Origin: Bacteroidales bacterium
GTDB taxonomy: Bacteria > Bacteroidota > Bacteroidia > Bacteroidales > JALTDM01
NCBI GenBank assembly: GCA_027074135.1
Contig: JALTDM010000026.1
Coordinates: 1 to 13,548, forward strand
Direction: 5' to 3'
Length of the DNA stretch: 13,548 bases
Shown here: positions 6,292-13,548 of the stretch, in pieces
Position numbering within the stretch: position 1 is the stretch's first letter
Layout of the letters: each line of letters starts with the position of its first letter
Notes under the pieces: model-generated
What the model was told of the DNA's origin: nothing
The model's database searches: none
What the model saw: only the letters and a program-made list of their open reading frames with translations
Program-made: the position numbers and the translations under genes

Positions 6292-7203
6292 ATGATAAAA
6301 AGAAAATTAACAAAGACAGTATTGGCAATTTTTATTACATTTTCAATGTTTAATAATGTGTGGGCACAAAAAGATACTGTTCACGTGAAGAAGAACTTAT
6401 TGCCAAGACCGCCGATTTATGGCATCCCGGCAAAAACATTGCCGAAAGGAAAAGCAATTTATCGATCATATTTTGTATATACTAATTTTACATCTATGTA
6501 TAGTCAGAAAAAATTAAGTATGGTTGATTTGCCTACTAGTATGAAATTTAATTCTTTGTCTTATACTCCTAAATTCCGCTACGGAATAACAAACAGGCTG
6601 ACTTTCATTGCAAATTTCCCTCTGTATTACAAAAAAATGGATAAGGATACAATTCATAAACAGGGATTAGGTTTAGGTGATGTTCAGACGGCATTATTGT
6701 ATAAATTTTACTCAAATAAAAAGAAGCGATTTTTGGTTTCAGGTTTGTTGTATGGAAAGTTACCCACAGGCAAATCGTCTGGTATTGTCAAAACAGAATT
6801 ACCTCTTGGTACGGGTTCGTATGACGTGGGAACAGCATTTATGCCTGAAAAAGAGTTTGGAAGATTTGATGTTAGAATGAGTATGTTTTACATATATCGT
6901 AGCGAGAATTCTTCTGATGTCAAACTTGGAAATGTTCAAATGGCTTCTTTGAGTACTGCTTACAATTTTTCAAAAAAAATAATTGCTGAGGGTACAATTC
7001 TGTATAAACATATAAATGCAAACAGCTTAAACGGTACTGTTTTAAAAGATTCAGACGGTGAAGTAACTAAATTTATAATTGGAGCTCAATATCGTGTGGC
7101 ACAAACTTTTTTGATACAAGCGGCAATACCTGTTACTTTATATTCTAAATTACCTTTCAGTTCAGATTATGATATATGGGCAGGGATATATTATCTATGG
7201 TAA
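6292..7203 (+). CDS. Outer-membrane beta-barrel protein (porin/transporter-like)
   Basis: The 303-residue product begins with a clear signal peptide: basic MIKRKLTK, a hydrophobic core and a likely cleavage after VWA (residue 25). The mature part alternates hydrophobic and polar residues with many aromatic girdle residues (RYGITNRLTFIANFPLYY, YRVAQTFLIQAAIPVTLY) and turns rich in Gly, Asp and Lys. It ends with an aromatic residue (YYLW), as outer-membrane barrels commonly do. The pattern resembles the MetA/phenol-degradation barrel group, often labelled transporter, but the match is weak. There is no cysteine. As the last gene of the permease unit it may give the substrate a way across the outer membrane. 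Its stop is 8 bases from the stop of the convergent FAH gene, with no visible terminator between them. Confidence 0.75.
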   Translation: MIKRKLTKTVLAIFITFSMFNNVWAQKDTVHVKKNLLPRPPIYGIPAKTLPKGKAIYRSYFVYTNFTSMYSQKKLSMVDLPTSMKFNSLSYTPKFRYGITNRLTFIANFPLYYKKMDKDTIHKQGLGLGDVQTALLYKFYSNKKKRFLVSGLLYGKLPTGKSSGIVKTELPLGTGSYDVGTAFMPEKEFGRFDVRMSMFYIYRSENSSDVKLGNVQMASLSTAYNFSKKIIAEGTILYKHINANSLNGTVLKDSDGEVTKFIIGAQYRVAQTFLIQAAIPVTLYSKLPFSSDYDIWAGIYYLW

Positions 7204-7211
7204 AAAAGAGG

Positions 7212-7832
7212 TTATCTCACTTCCATTTCCAGCATAAGGCGGTCTTCTATATATGCTTTCAGAAGGTCGCCTTTGTTTAATCTGCCTACACCTTGGGGTG
7301 TGCCAGTGTAGATGTAATCACCTGTACGCAATGTTACATATTTTGAAACATAAGCAATAATTTCGTCAAAGTCAAAAAGCATATCTTTTGTATTGCCTTG
7401 TTGAACTGTTTTCCCGTTTATTTCCAGTGAGAAGTTTATGCCTTCCTTGATGTTTAGTTCTTGTTTGGGTATAAATTCCATACTTATTGGTGCTGAAAAG
7501 TCAAAGGCTTTAGCTTTTTCCCAAGGCAGACCTTTTTCTTTAAGCTTTTGTTGTAATTGTCTGGCTGTAAGGTCCAGTCCGATGCCTATTTTATCGTAAT
7601 ATCTGCTTGCAAATTGTTTTGGAATAGCTTTGCCTGCTTTGTTTATTTTAAGCACAAGTTCCACTTCGTAATGAATCTCGCCTAGAAAATCTTCGGGTGG
7701 CAAGTAAAATGGCGAATTGTTTCTCAACAGTGCAGTATCCGGTTTGATGAAAAAAACAGGTTCTTCGGGTACTTGATTGTTCAGTTCTTTGGCGTGGTCT
7801 GCGTAATTTCTGCCTATGCAAATGATTTTCAT
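7212..7832 (-). CDS. Fumarylacetoacetate hydrolase (FAH)-family protein
   Basis: The 206-residue product matches the short, single-domain FAH family (FAHD1/YcgM type), whose members act as acylpyruvate hydrolases or oxaloacetate decarboxylases using Mg2+ or Mn2+. It starts at the family's usual point, MKIICIGRNYADHAKEL. The metal ligands are visible as E56 and E58 in IHYEVEL and D87 in GLDLTARQLQ. The substrate-loop segment KAFDFSAP and the C-terminal TGTPQGVG are conserved. Nothing in the context indicates a particular substrate. It has its own -7 element 42 bases upstream, so it need not depend on the ddl/glycogen transcript read from the same strand. Confidence 0.92.
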   Translation of the reverse strand: MKIICIGRNYADHAKELNNQVPEEPVFFIKPDTALLRNNSPFYLPPEDFLGEIHYEVELVLKINKAGKAIPKQFASRYYDKIGIGLDLTARQLQQKLKEKGLPWEKAKAFDFSAPISMEFIPKQELNIKEGINFSLEINGKTVQQGNTKDMLFDFDEIIAYVSKYVTLRTGDYIYTGTPQGVGRLNKGDLLKAYIEDRLMLEMEVR

Positions 7833-7874
7833 AATTTTTTGAATTTAGAATGTCGATCTCAGAATTTTAATTCA

Positions 7875-7882
7875 CAAATCTA
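7875..7882 (-). promoter_or_regulatory. -7 promoter element of the FAH gene
   Basis: Read on the minus strand this is TAGATTTG, a perfect TAnnTTTG match, 42 bases before the FAH start codon in the gap behind ddl. No -33 TTTG is evident at the usual spacing, so the call rests on one box. Confidence 0.5.
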
Positions 7883-7910
7883 AACCCTGTGTTTTCTATT
7901 TGTTATCCTA

Positions 7911-8906
7911 TTACTTCAATTTATTTAATATCACTTTTGTGTAAATATCAGTCATTGACAAGCCTTTTACCTTGGCTTGCTGCGGAAAAATACTTTCGGC
8001 ACTCATTCCCGGAACAGTATTTATTTCAAGGTAAAAGAGTTCCTCGTTGCTTACTATAAAATCAACCCTTACAATGCCGTAACTCATAAAGAGTTTGTAA
8101 ATCCTCTTGCTTTCTTCTTGAATAGCAGTTAAAATATTTTGTGGCAGGCGTGCCGGTGTGATTTCCCTAGACTTGCCCAAATATTTGGCTTCGTAGTCAA
8201 AAAACTCAGTTTCGGGAACAATCTCGGTAGGTGGCATTGCAACAATTTCTTCTCCGTCTGAAAAAACTCCGCAACTTACTTCCGTACCTTTAATGTATTG
8301 TTCAGCCAGAACTTTTGCCGGATCTTCTTTGAAAGCGTTTTCTATAGCTTGTAGCAATTCGTTTTCGTTTTTTACCAGCGATACTCCGAAACTTGAACCT
8401 GAAGCATTTGGCTTAATTACCACGGGAAAACCTAAAGTTGATGTAATTTTTTTTATCGTTTCATTTGTATATGTAGCAGGAGTAAGTAATATGGATGTTG
8501 CGGTTTTTACTCCGAATTGCTCCAAATACAGTTTTGACAGGTTTTTGTCAAATGTGAGGTGAGAAACCCTTGCAGACGATGTGGAATAAGGAACACCAAT
8601 CAGGTCAAAATATCCTTGCAAAATGCCGTTTTCACCCGGATGCCCGTGTATCATTATTACCGCAAAGTCAAATTTTATTGTTCTACTGCCGGTGCTTACG
8701 GAAAAATCGTCTTTGTTAACCGTCAACTTTTTGCCGTTGAAGTCGCAATACCATTCGTTGCGGTATATGTGCACCAAATGTACATTGAATTTATCTTTGT
8801 CAATCCATCCTGCTACTTGAGTGCCGCTTTTTACGGATATTTCTTTTTCAGACGAAAATCCGCCTACCACTATGGCAATGTTGTATTTGTCCTTTTTTAT
8901 ATCCAT
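7911..8906 (-). CDS. ddl: D-alanine--D-alanine ligase
   Basis: The ATP-grasp enzyme joins two D-alanines for the peptidoglycan stem peptide in the cytoplasm. With the start at 8906 it has 331 residues, near the usual length, and opens MDIKKDKYNIAIVVGG. Conserved segments are GGFSSEKEISVKSG, HGHPGENG, the ATP-grasp loop PNASGSSFG, EQYIKGTEVSCGVF, the flexible loop around YLGKSREITPA and the metal-binding RVDFIV...YLEINTVPGMS. A longer reading frame to 9008 exists, but its first 34 residues lie wholly inside the 3' end of the upstream gene and show no family similarity. The chosen ATG overlaps the stop of the glycogen gene by 10 bases (8897-8906), suggesting translational coupling. Confidence 0.96.
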   Translation of the reverse strand: MDIKKDKYNIAIVVGGFSSEKEISVKSGTQVAGWIDKDKFNVHLVHIYRNEWYCDFNGKKLTVNKDDFSVSTGSRTIKFDFAVIMIHGHPGENGILQGYFDLIGVPYSTSSARVSHLTFDKNLSKLYLEQFGVKTATSILLTPATYTNETIKKITSTLGFPVVIKPNASGSSFGVSLVKNENELLQAIENAFKEDPAKVLAEQYIKGTEVSCGVFSDGEEIVAMPPTEIVPETEFFDYEAKYLGKSREITPARLPQNILTAIQEESKRIYKLFMSYGIVRVDFIVSNEELFYLEINTVPGMSAESIFPQQAKVKGLSMTDIYTKVILNKLK

Positions 8907-11900
8907 TTCACAATGTTTAATTCGTGTTTGTATGGCAACAACGGATGTTGCGGATAAACTCTGATTGCATAATCGTAAACTCCTGCTCTTGATGCAGGGA
9001 TGCTGCAATAATATGTTGCCGTGTTGTCTGCTTTGTTAAAATGCTTCAACCCCAGTTCGTATTTGTGAATAATATCTGTAATTTCTTCTTTTTCCTTACG
9101 TCCAAAAATCACTTCAGCACCGATTTCCTCAGGTTTTAATCCTCTGAGTTTAAGTGTTATTTCTACGGAGAATTTTTCGCCGAGTTGAAGAGGTTTTTGG
9201 TTAGTGTCAGTGATTTTCACATTTGTTATTTCAATGTTTTGCCAATTTATTATTGTGCGGCTTTTCCATTTTGTGATTTCATACAATTTTTTGTAATTAT
9301 TTTCCTTCAGCAATGAACTTCTATCATAAAGTTTGTTATAAAATTTGTCGTAATAATCGCTCATCATTCTTTTTGTGGTAAAATGTGGTGCAATTCCCGC
9401 AATGGTATTTTTCATTACTTTTGTCCATTCTGCGGGTACTCCTTCGTTATTAGTATTGTAAAATTTCGGTATTATTTCATTTTCAAGTATTTGGTAAATT
9501 GTTTCAGCATCAAATTGGTCTTGTACTTCTTGGTCTTTGAAAGTTTTTTCTTTTGGTAATGCCCAGCCTGCACCTTCACGGTAACCTTCATACCACCAGC
9601 CGTCCAATACGCTGAGATTAGGCACACCGTTCATAACGGCTTTTTGACCGCTGGTGCCTGATGCTTCCAAAGGTCGGGTAGGGGTGTTCAGCCATAGATC
9701 AACACCTGAAATAAGCAATTTTGCCATTTTTATGTTGTAGTCTTCCAAAAAAATAATTTTCCCGATAAATTCTGGTCGGAGAGATACTTCATAAATCATC
9801 TTTATAAGGTCTTTTCCGGCTTTGTCGGCAGGGTGAGCCTTGCCTGCAAAGATTATTTGCACGGGATATTTCGGATTATTTACCAATTTGCTAAGCCTGT
9901 CAAGATTTTTGAAAAGCAGATGAGCTCTTTTGTATGTGGCAAATCTTCTGGCAAATCCTATGGTAAATGCTTCATGATTGAGTTTTGATGTTATTTCAAT
10001 AATTTTAGTAGAAATCACTTCGTGCTTGCTGATGTTTTTGTGCAGATAGTTTTTTATGTAATCTATTAAAAGCTTTTTATTTTCCTTTTTTATTTCCCAA
10101 ACTTCTTTGTCCGGTGCATCGTAAATGAAATTCCAATTGTCGTGTTTTTGCAATATTTCGCAACTGTTGTTTACTTTGGCGTATTTGCAATAGAGATTTC
10201 GCCATTTGTCTTCTATCCAAGTGTCGAAGTGCACTCCGTTGGTTACATAGCCGATATGCAGTTCAGAGGGGAAGTAATGATGCCAAATGTTTGCAAACAT
10301 TTTTTGTGACACTTCGCCGTGAATTTTGCTTACACCGTTTACTTCTTGAGACAACCTTACTGCAAATACACTCATAGAAAAATCTTCATTGTAGTTTAGT
10401 GGATTATTGCGACCAAGTATAATGAATTTATCCCATCCTATGTTTAATCTGTCAATATAAAATCCCAAGTATTTACGCAAAAGTTCTTCTTTGAAAGTGT
10501 CGTGACCTGCCGGCACTGGTGTATGGGTGGTGAAAAGTGAAGTGGCTTTTACAATTTCAGTAGCTTCATTAAGTGAGAATTTACCGTCGGTCATATAATT
10601 TATAAGCCTTTCTAAGTTTATAAATGCTGCGTGTCCTTCATTCAGGTGGTATAAGTCAGGATTTAAGTTAAGAGCATTTATCAACCTTACTCCACCTATA
10701 CCGAGCACTATTTCTTGTTCCAAGCGGTATTCTTTGTCTCCGCCATACAGGTGATGAGTGATTTTCCTGTCGTGGTCGTTGTTTTCTTCAATGTCTGTGT
10801 CAAGTAGGTATAACGATACGCTACCAACTTGCAGTTCCCAAATTTTGGCATAAACAAATCTTCCCGGGAACGGGATTTTTATTATTACCCAATTACCTTT
10901 GTTATCTCTTACGGGAGTGATTGGTAAATGCGAGAATTTTTGCGGTTCGTAAATTTCTACTTGATACCCATTAGCAGAAATTTCCTGGTCGAAATATCCG
11001 TAACGGTACATCAGACTCACAGCAAACAAATTTTTGTTGTCGTCACTTGTTTGCTTAATGTAATCACCTGCCAGTATGCCCAAGCCGCCCGAATATAACT
11101 TAATGGTGTGGTGCAAACCGAATTCCATGCTGAAATAAGCAATCCTTGGACCTTCGGGTTTTTCCCGTTTTTCCATATAATCTTTATAGCGGGCATATAC
11201 TGCATCCAATTTGGTTGTAAACTCTTTATTTTTACTTAATTCTATCAGTTCATCGTAATTCAGCTCTTCAAGCAATATGATAGGGTTTTCGTTGACTTCC
11301 TGCCATTTTTCCGGATTTATGCTTTTAAACAATTCTTTTGCATCTTCGTTCCAAGACCACCACACATTATAGGCAAGTTCGTTAAGAGGCAAAAGGTTAT
11401 CAGGCAAAACGGTTTTTACCAGTACTTTTTTCCATTGTGGTTTTTCGATTACATATTCTATGATTTCGTCAATATTTTCAATTATAGTTTTGTGCGAATA
11501 TAAGTCATAACGGCTGTGTGCTTTTTCTATAGCAATATCAAAAGCCTTGTAATAGTTTTCTATAAGTTCTTGCCATAGTGCTTTTTGTGACAGGTTGCGT
11601 GCTTTTTTGCGTAAGTCTTCAATATTTTCCTTTGGCAGTTTAATAAAGTTGCCTATGATTTTTACTATTTCACTTTTTGCATCATCATCGTTGAAGTCGT
11701 TTCGTTCCACTATATAAACGGCTTCTTTGTCTTCAGTTTCAAGGTTCATTATCCACCTTGCAAAACCTGCCAATGAGCTGGTTATAGTCGGAATGTGAAA
11801 GGCAATACTTTCGAGCGGTGTGTAGCCCCATGGTTCGTAATAGGATGGGTAAACGGTGAGGTCAAATCCCGTAAGCAAATCGTAATAGTACATATTAAAA

Positions 11901-13132
11901 ATCCCGTCGTTGCCGTTGAGGTATGAAGGTACAAATATTACTTTTACATTGTCATCGTGAGAATTTGTCAAACCTTCTTGCTTAAAAAGGTTTATTATCG
12001 GGTCGTTTTTTTCATCGTAAAGATGATGTGTCAGATAACAATTCTCAATCGGTTGGTCATGCTTGTTGTAGATGTTATTCAAAATTTCTTGTCTCGGACC
12101 TGTGTTGTTGGATGGTATAAGGAAATAAGCAATAACGGTTTTTTCGGGATTTACCTTTTTTAGTTCTCCCAAAGATTTGATAAACAAGTCAATACCTTTG
12201 TTGCGGACTTCATACCTGCCGCTTATACTTATGTATATGGTATCATCCGGCAAATCTGTGTTAAGCAAGGCTTCTGCAACGGATTTAAGGTATTTTTTTG
12301 CAGTTTTTCTTTTTTCTTCCAATTCATCGTCAGGTGGTACCAAATCTTTTTCAAAGCCGTTGTAGGTAATGGCGTGAGGTTTAGCATTCAGGAAGTTTTG
12401 ACATTCTGTAGCAGTTATGTCGCTGACTGTGGTGAAGGCATCGGTATTTTGTGCGGCTTTGCTTTCCAATGAGTGCTTTGCCATTACATTGTATTTGTGA
12501 GCGGCTTCTTCCGGATTTAGTGAGAGTGCTTCTGAATAGAGCGGCAAACCATTTCCTGCCAGCGTGCGACCGAGGACTGTAGCATGAGTTGTAAAAACAG
12601 TTGCGGCTTGAGGTACTTTCTTTTTCAGATAAAGCATACCCGATTGTGTCATCCATTCGTGGAAATGTGTAACCAACACATCGTGTGCCGTTACATAATA
12701 GTTGTAAAAGCTTTCAATAACTTTTGCTGCCGCATATCCGAACATTACGGGTTCTACATAGTCCCAACCACCTGTGATAGAATCTACTCCATACCATTCC
12801 CACATTTCGGCTAGAATCTGGTCTTTTTGGTCAAAAAATGTGGAAAAATCTACGAGAATTGCAATAGGGTTGCCGGGAACATTCCAGCGGCCTATTTTTA
12901 TTATCAATCCTTCTTTTTGAGCTTGAAAACGCCATGCTTTGTAAAGGTTTTTGTCTTCGGTAAATTCATCACTCAAACCGCCTGAGTTCCAGGTAAGGGG
13001 TCCGATAAGCATATAATTGTTGCCGAGTTTATTTTGCAGTGTAAGAGCTTTGCTTGTCAGTACAGTATGTATTCCGCCTACTTTGTTGCAAACTTCCCAA
13101 CTTACTTCAAATAAGTAATCTATGTTTTTCAT
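8897..13132 (-). CDS. Bifunctional GT3 glycogen synthase / GT35 alpha-glucan phosphorylase fusion
   Basis: The 1411-residue product joins two glycogen enzymes. Residues 1 to about 560 are a GT3 (eukaryote/Bacteroidota-type) glycogen synthase: it opens with FEVSWEVCNKVGGIHTVL, has FTTHATVLGRTLAG and the E-x7-E motif EPWGYTPLE (E433 and E441). From about 578 a DUF3417-type entry domain (LAYNVWWSWNEDA) begins, followed by the phosphorylase core with FSMEFGLHH, LNEGHAAF and the pyridoxal-phosphate lysine K1164 in EASGTSGQKAVMNG. Residues from about 1290 form a beta-rich C-terminal domain. The first half makes alpha-1,4-glucan from UDP-glucose; the second releases glucose-1-phosphate. The ATG at 13132 was chosen over a TTG two codons earlier because it is the first ATG and leaves the family N-terminus MKNIDYLFEVS. 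No frameshift or stop was found between the halves. Confidence 0.95.
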   Translation of the reverse strand: MKNIDYLFEVSWEVCNKVGGIHTVLTSKALTLQNKLGNNYMLIGPLTWNSGGLSDEFTEDKNLYKAWRFQAQKEGLIIKIGRWNVPGNPIAILVDFSTFFDQKDQILAEMWEWYGVDSITGGWDYVEPVMFGYAAAKVIESFYNYYVTAHDVLVTHFHEWMTQSGMLYLKKKVPQAATVFTTHATVLGRTLAGNGLPLYSEALSLNPEEAAHKYNVMAKHSLESKAAQNTDAFTTVSDITATECQNFLNAKPHAITYNGFEKDLVPPDDELEEKRKTAKKYLKSVAEALLNTDLPDDTIYISISGRYEVRNKGIDLFIKSLGELKKVNPEKTVIAYFLIPSNNTGPRQEILNNIYNKHDQPIENCYLTHHLYDEKNDPIINLFKQEGLTNSHDDNVKVIFVPSYLNGNDGIFNMYYYDLLTGFDLTVYPSYYEPWGYTPLESIAFHIPTITSSLAGFARWIMNLETEDKEAVYIVERNDFNDDDAKSEIVKIIGNFIKLPKENIEDLRKKARNLSQKALWQELIENYYKAFDIAIEKAHSRYDLYSHKTIIENIDEIIEYVIEKPQWKKVLVKTVLPDNLLPLNELAYNVWWSWNEDAKELFKSINPEKWQEVNENPIILLEELNYDELIELSKNKEFTTKLDAVYARYKDYMEKREKPEGPRIAYFSMEFGLHHTIKLYSGGLGILAGDYIKQTSDDNKNLFAVSLMYRYGYFDQEISANGYQVEIYEPQKFSHLPITPVRDNKGNWVIIKIPFPGRFVYAKIWELQVGSVSLYLLDTDIEENNDHDRKITHHLYGGDKEYRLEQEIVLGIGGVRLINALNLNPDLYHLNEGHAAFINLERLINYMTDGKFSLNEATEIVKATSLFTTHTPVPAGHDTFKEELLRKYLGFYIDRLNIGWDKFIILGRNNPLNYNEDFSMSVFAVRLSQEVNGVSKIHGEVSQKMFANIWHHYFPSELHIGYVTNGVHFDTWIEDKWRNLYCKYAKVNNSCEILQKHDNWNFIYDAPDKEVWEIKKENKKLLIDYIKNYLHKNISKHEVISTKIIEITSKLNHEAFTIGFARRFATYKRAHLLFKNLDRLSKLVNNPKYPVQIIFAGKAHPADKAGKDLIKMIYEVSLRPEFIGKIIFLEDYNIKMAKLLISGVDLWLNTPTRPLEASGTSGQKAVMNGVPNLSVLDGWWYEGYREGAGWALPKEKTFKDQEVQDQFDAETIYQILENEIIPKFYNTNNEGVPAEWTKVMKNTIAGIAPHFTTKRMMSDYYDKFYNKLYDRSSLLKENNYKKLYEITKWKSRTIINWQNIEITNVKITDTNQKPLQLGEKFSVEITLKLRGLKPEEIGAEVIFGRKEKEEITDIIHKYELGLKHFNKADNTATYYCSIPASRAGVYDYAIRVYPQHPLLPYKHELNIVKWI

Positions 13133-13176
13133 ATTCAATATTTTATTTTTGTTTGATAAAATTCTTTGCTTAAAAT

Positions 13177-13184
13177 CAAAAGTA
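13177..13184 (-). promoter_or_regulatory. -7 promoter element of the glycogen gene
   Basis: On the minus strand this reads TACTTTTG, a perfect TAnnTTTG match, 44 bases before the ATG at 13132. An A-rich tract lies directly upstream of it. No standard -33 box was recognised. Confidence 0.55.
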
Positions 13185-13233
13185 CAATTTTTTTTTCAAT
13201 TGGAGGGTGGGGATTGCAGATAGTATGAATAAA

Positions 13234-13259
13234 AAAACTGCCCGCATTTGGGCAGTTTT
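13234..13259. terminator. Bidirectional rho-independent terminator
   Basis: AAAACTGCCC (13234-13243) and GGGCAGTTTT (13250-13259) form a perfect 10-bp stem around a 6-base loop, GCATTT. A run of seven A precedes the CTGCCC and five T follow the right arm, so it can work on both strands. It separates the glycogen promoter from the transposase, both read on the minus strand. Confidence 0.87.
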
Positions 13260-13304
13260 TAGAGTTTTATGTTATGTGTACAGTTTGGGTTTAGTATTAT
13301 ATTT

Positions 13305-13548
13305 GCTGGATTCAAGTCACAAATGCAACTTTATTTAATAACAAAAGTAAATAAAAAATTCATTAAGTGTCAAAAACCCTAATTTTTTTCTTGGTCTATT
13401 ATTAAGTTTATTTTGTAACCTTATAATCTGCTCTTTATCAATATTTTCGAAAGAACTGCCTTTAGATAAATATTGTCTGATAAGTCCGTTTATATTTTCA
13501 TTAGTTCCTCTTTCCCAAGCGTGATAAGGACGTGCAAAATAAAAATTG
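13305..13548 (-). mobile_element. 3' end of an IS30-family element, running out of the window
   Basis: The element is recognised by the partial transposase described separately. Between its stop and the terminator lies a candidate terminal repeat beginning near 13305 (GCTGGATTCAAGTCACAAAT, then GCAAC to 13329). The matching end is outside the window, so the boundary is a guess and no target duplication can be shown. Confidence 0.5.
13335..13548 (-). CDS. IS30-family transposase, C-terminal 70 residues only
   Basis: The minus-strand frame is open from the window edge to a TAA at 13335. The visible 70 residues begin NFYFARPYHAWERGTNENIN and continue with GLIRQYLSKGSSF and LQNKLNNRPRKKLGF, the hallmark end of IS30 transposases. 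The glutamate of the NEN motif is the last residue of the catalytic DDE triad. The rest, including both catalytic aspartates and the DNA-binding N-terminus, is beyond the window, so it cannot be said whether the gene is intact. The end after LGFLTLNEFF is a short hydrophobic tail (IYFCY). Confidence 0.88.
   Translation of the reverse strand, partial: NFYFARPYHAWERGTNENINGLIRQYLSKGSSFENIDKEQIIRLQNKLNNRPRKKLGFLTLNEFFIYFCY

Larger units (their letters stand above)
13133..13334. other. Non-coding stretch between the glycogen gene and the transposase
   Basis: No gene was recognised here. The stretch holds the glycogen gene promoter region, the bidirectional terminator and the candidate IS end; the remainder is AT-rich without visible structure. 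Confidence 0.6.

Noticed and set aside
7090..7112. TGGCAC followed by a T-rich stretch as a second sigma-54 promoter
   Set aside because: It lies inside the outer-membrane protein gene and lacks the TTGC of the -12 element.
8559..8957. Plus-strand reading frame of 132 codons opposite ddl
   Set aside because: It is antisense to conserved ddl and glycogen gene sequence and its product shows no recognisable family or sensible composition.
8907..9008. N-terminal extension of the D-Ala-D-Ala ligase frame
   Set aside because: It lies entirely in the coding end of the glycogen gene, shows no Ddl similarity, and a good ATG exists at 8906 right at the family's usual start.
13133..13138. TTG start two codons upstream of the glycogen gene ATG
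   Set aside because: TTG is rarely preferred when an ATG follows after one codon; the ATG gives the usual family N-terminus.

Overview
The window looks like chromosomal DNA of a member of the Bacteroidota. The reasons are an AT-rich composition, translation starts mostly without a Shine-Dalgarno sequence, several matches to the Bacteroidota -7 promoter element TAnnTTTG, a eukaryote-like GT3 glycogen synthase fused to an alpha-glucan phosphorylase, and an IS30-type transposase. No rRNA, tRNA or CRISPR array was seen. Both ends are cut: the first gene runs in from the left and the transposase runs out to the right.

Layout: (1) 1-2698 (+), a sensor histidine kinase lacking its N-terminus, overlapping by 8 bases an NtrC-type response regulator that activates sigma-54. 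(2) 2699-3303, a spacer with a long palindrome and a consensus sigma-54 promoter (-24/-12), then a small SPW-repeat membrane protein and a strong terminator. (3) 3304-7203 (+), an ArsR-family repressor gene followed by a NifX-like protein, an OsmC-like protein, a DGC-domain zinc-binding protein, an SBF/bile-acid-type permease and an outer-membrane beta-barrel protein. (4) 7212-7832 (-), an FAH-family hydrolase with its own promoter. (5) 7911-13132 (-), a GT3-GT35 glycogen synthase/phosphorylase fusion overlapping the D-Ala-D-Ala ligase gene. (6) 13133-13548, the promoter region of the glycogen gene, a bidirectional terminator and the 3' part of an IS30 transposase.

Two regulatory circuits can be read from the sequence. 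In the first, the kinase/NtrC pair lies directly upstream of the only good sigma-54 promoter seen, which reads into the SPW membrane protein; this protein is therefore the likely local output of the two-component system. In the second, a 16-bp element of the form ATCG-N8-CGAT occurs three times, each time shortly before the first gene of a unit: arsR, nifX-osmC, and DGC-permease-barrel. In two copies a near-perfect or perfect -7 element overlaps or abuts the element. The simplest reading is that the ArsR protein represses itself and the two following units.

The ArsR-controlled set (metal/thiol-type small proteins with conserved cysteines, a His-rich NifX insert, an inner-membrane permease and an outer-membrane barrel) resembles a detoxification or export pathway for a metalloid or reactive sulfur/selenium species. 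The substrate cannot be decided from sequence. This is the best candidate in the window for an undescribed system. The glycogen and cell-wall genes look like housekeeping functions.
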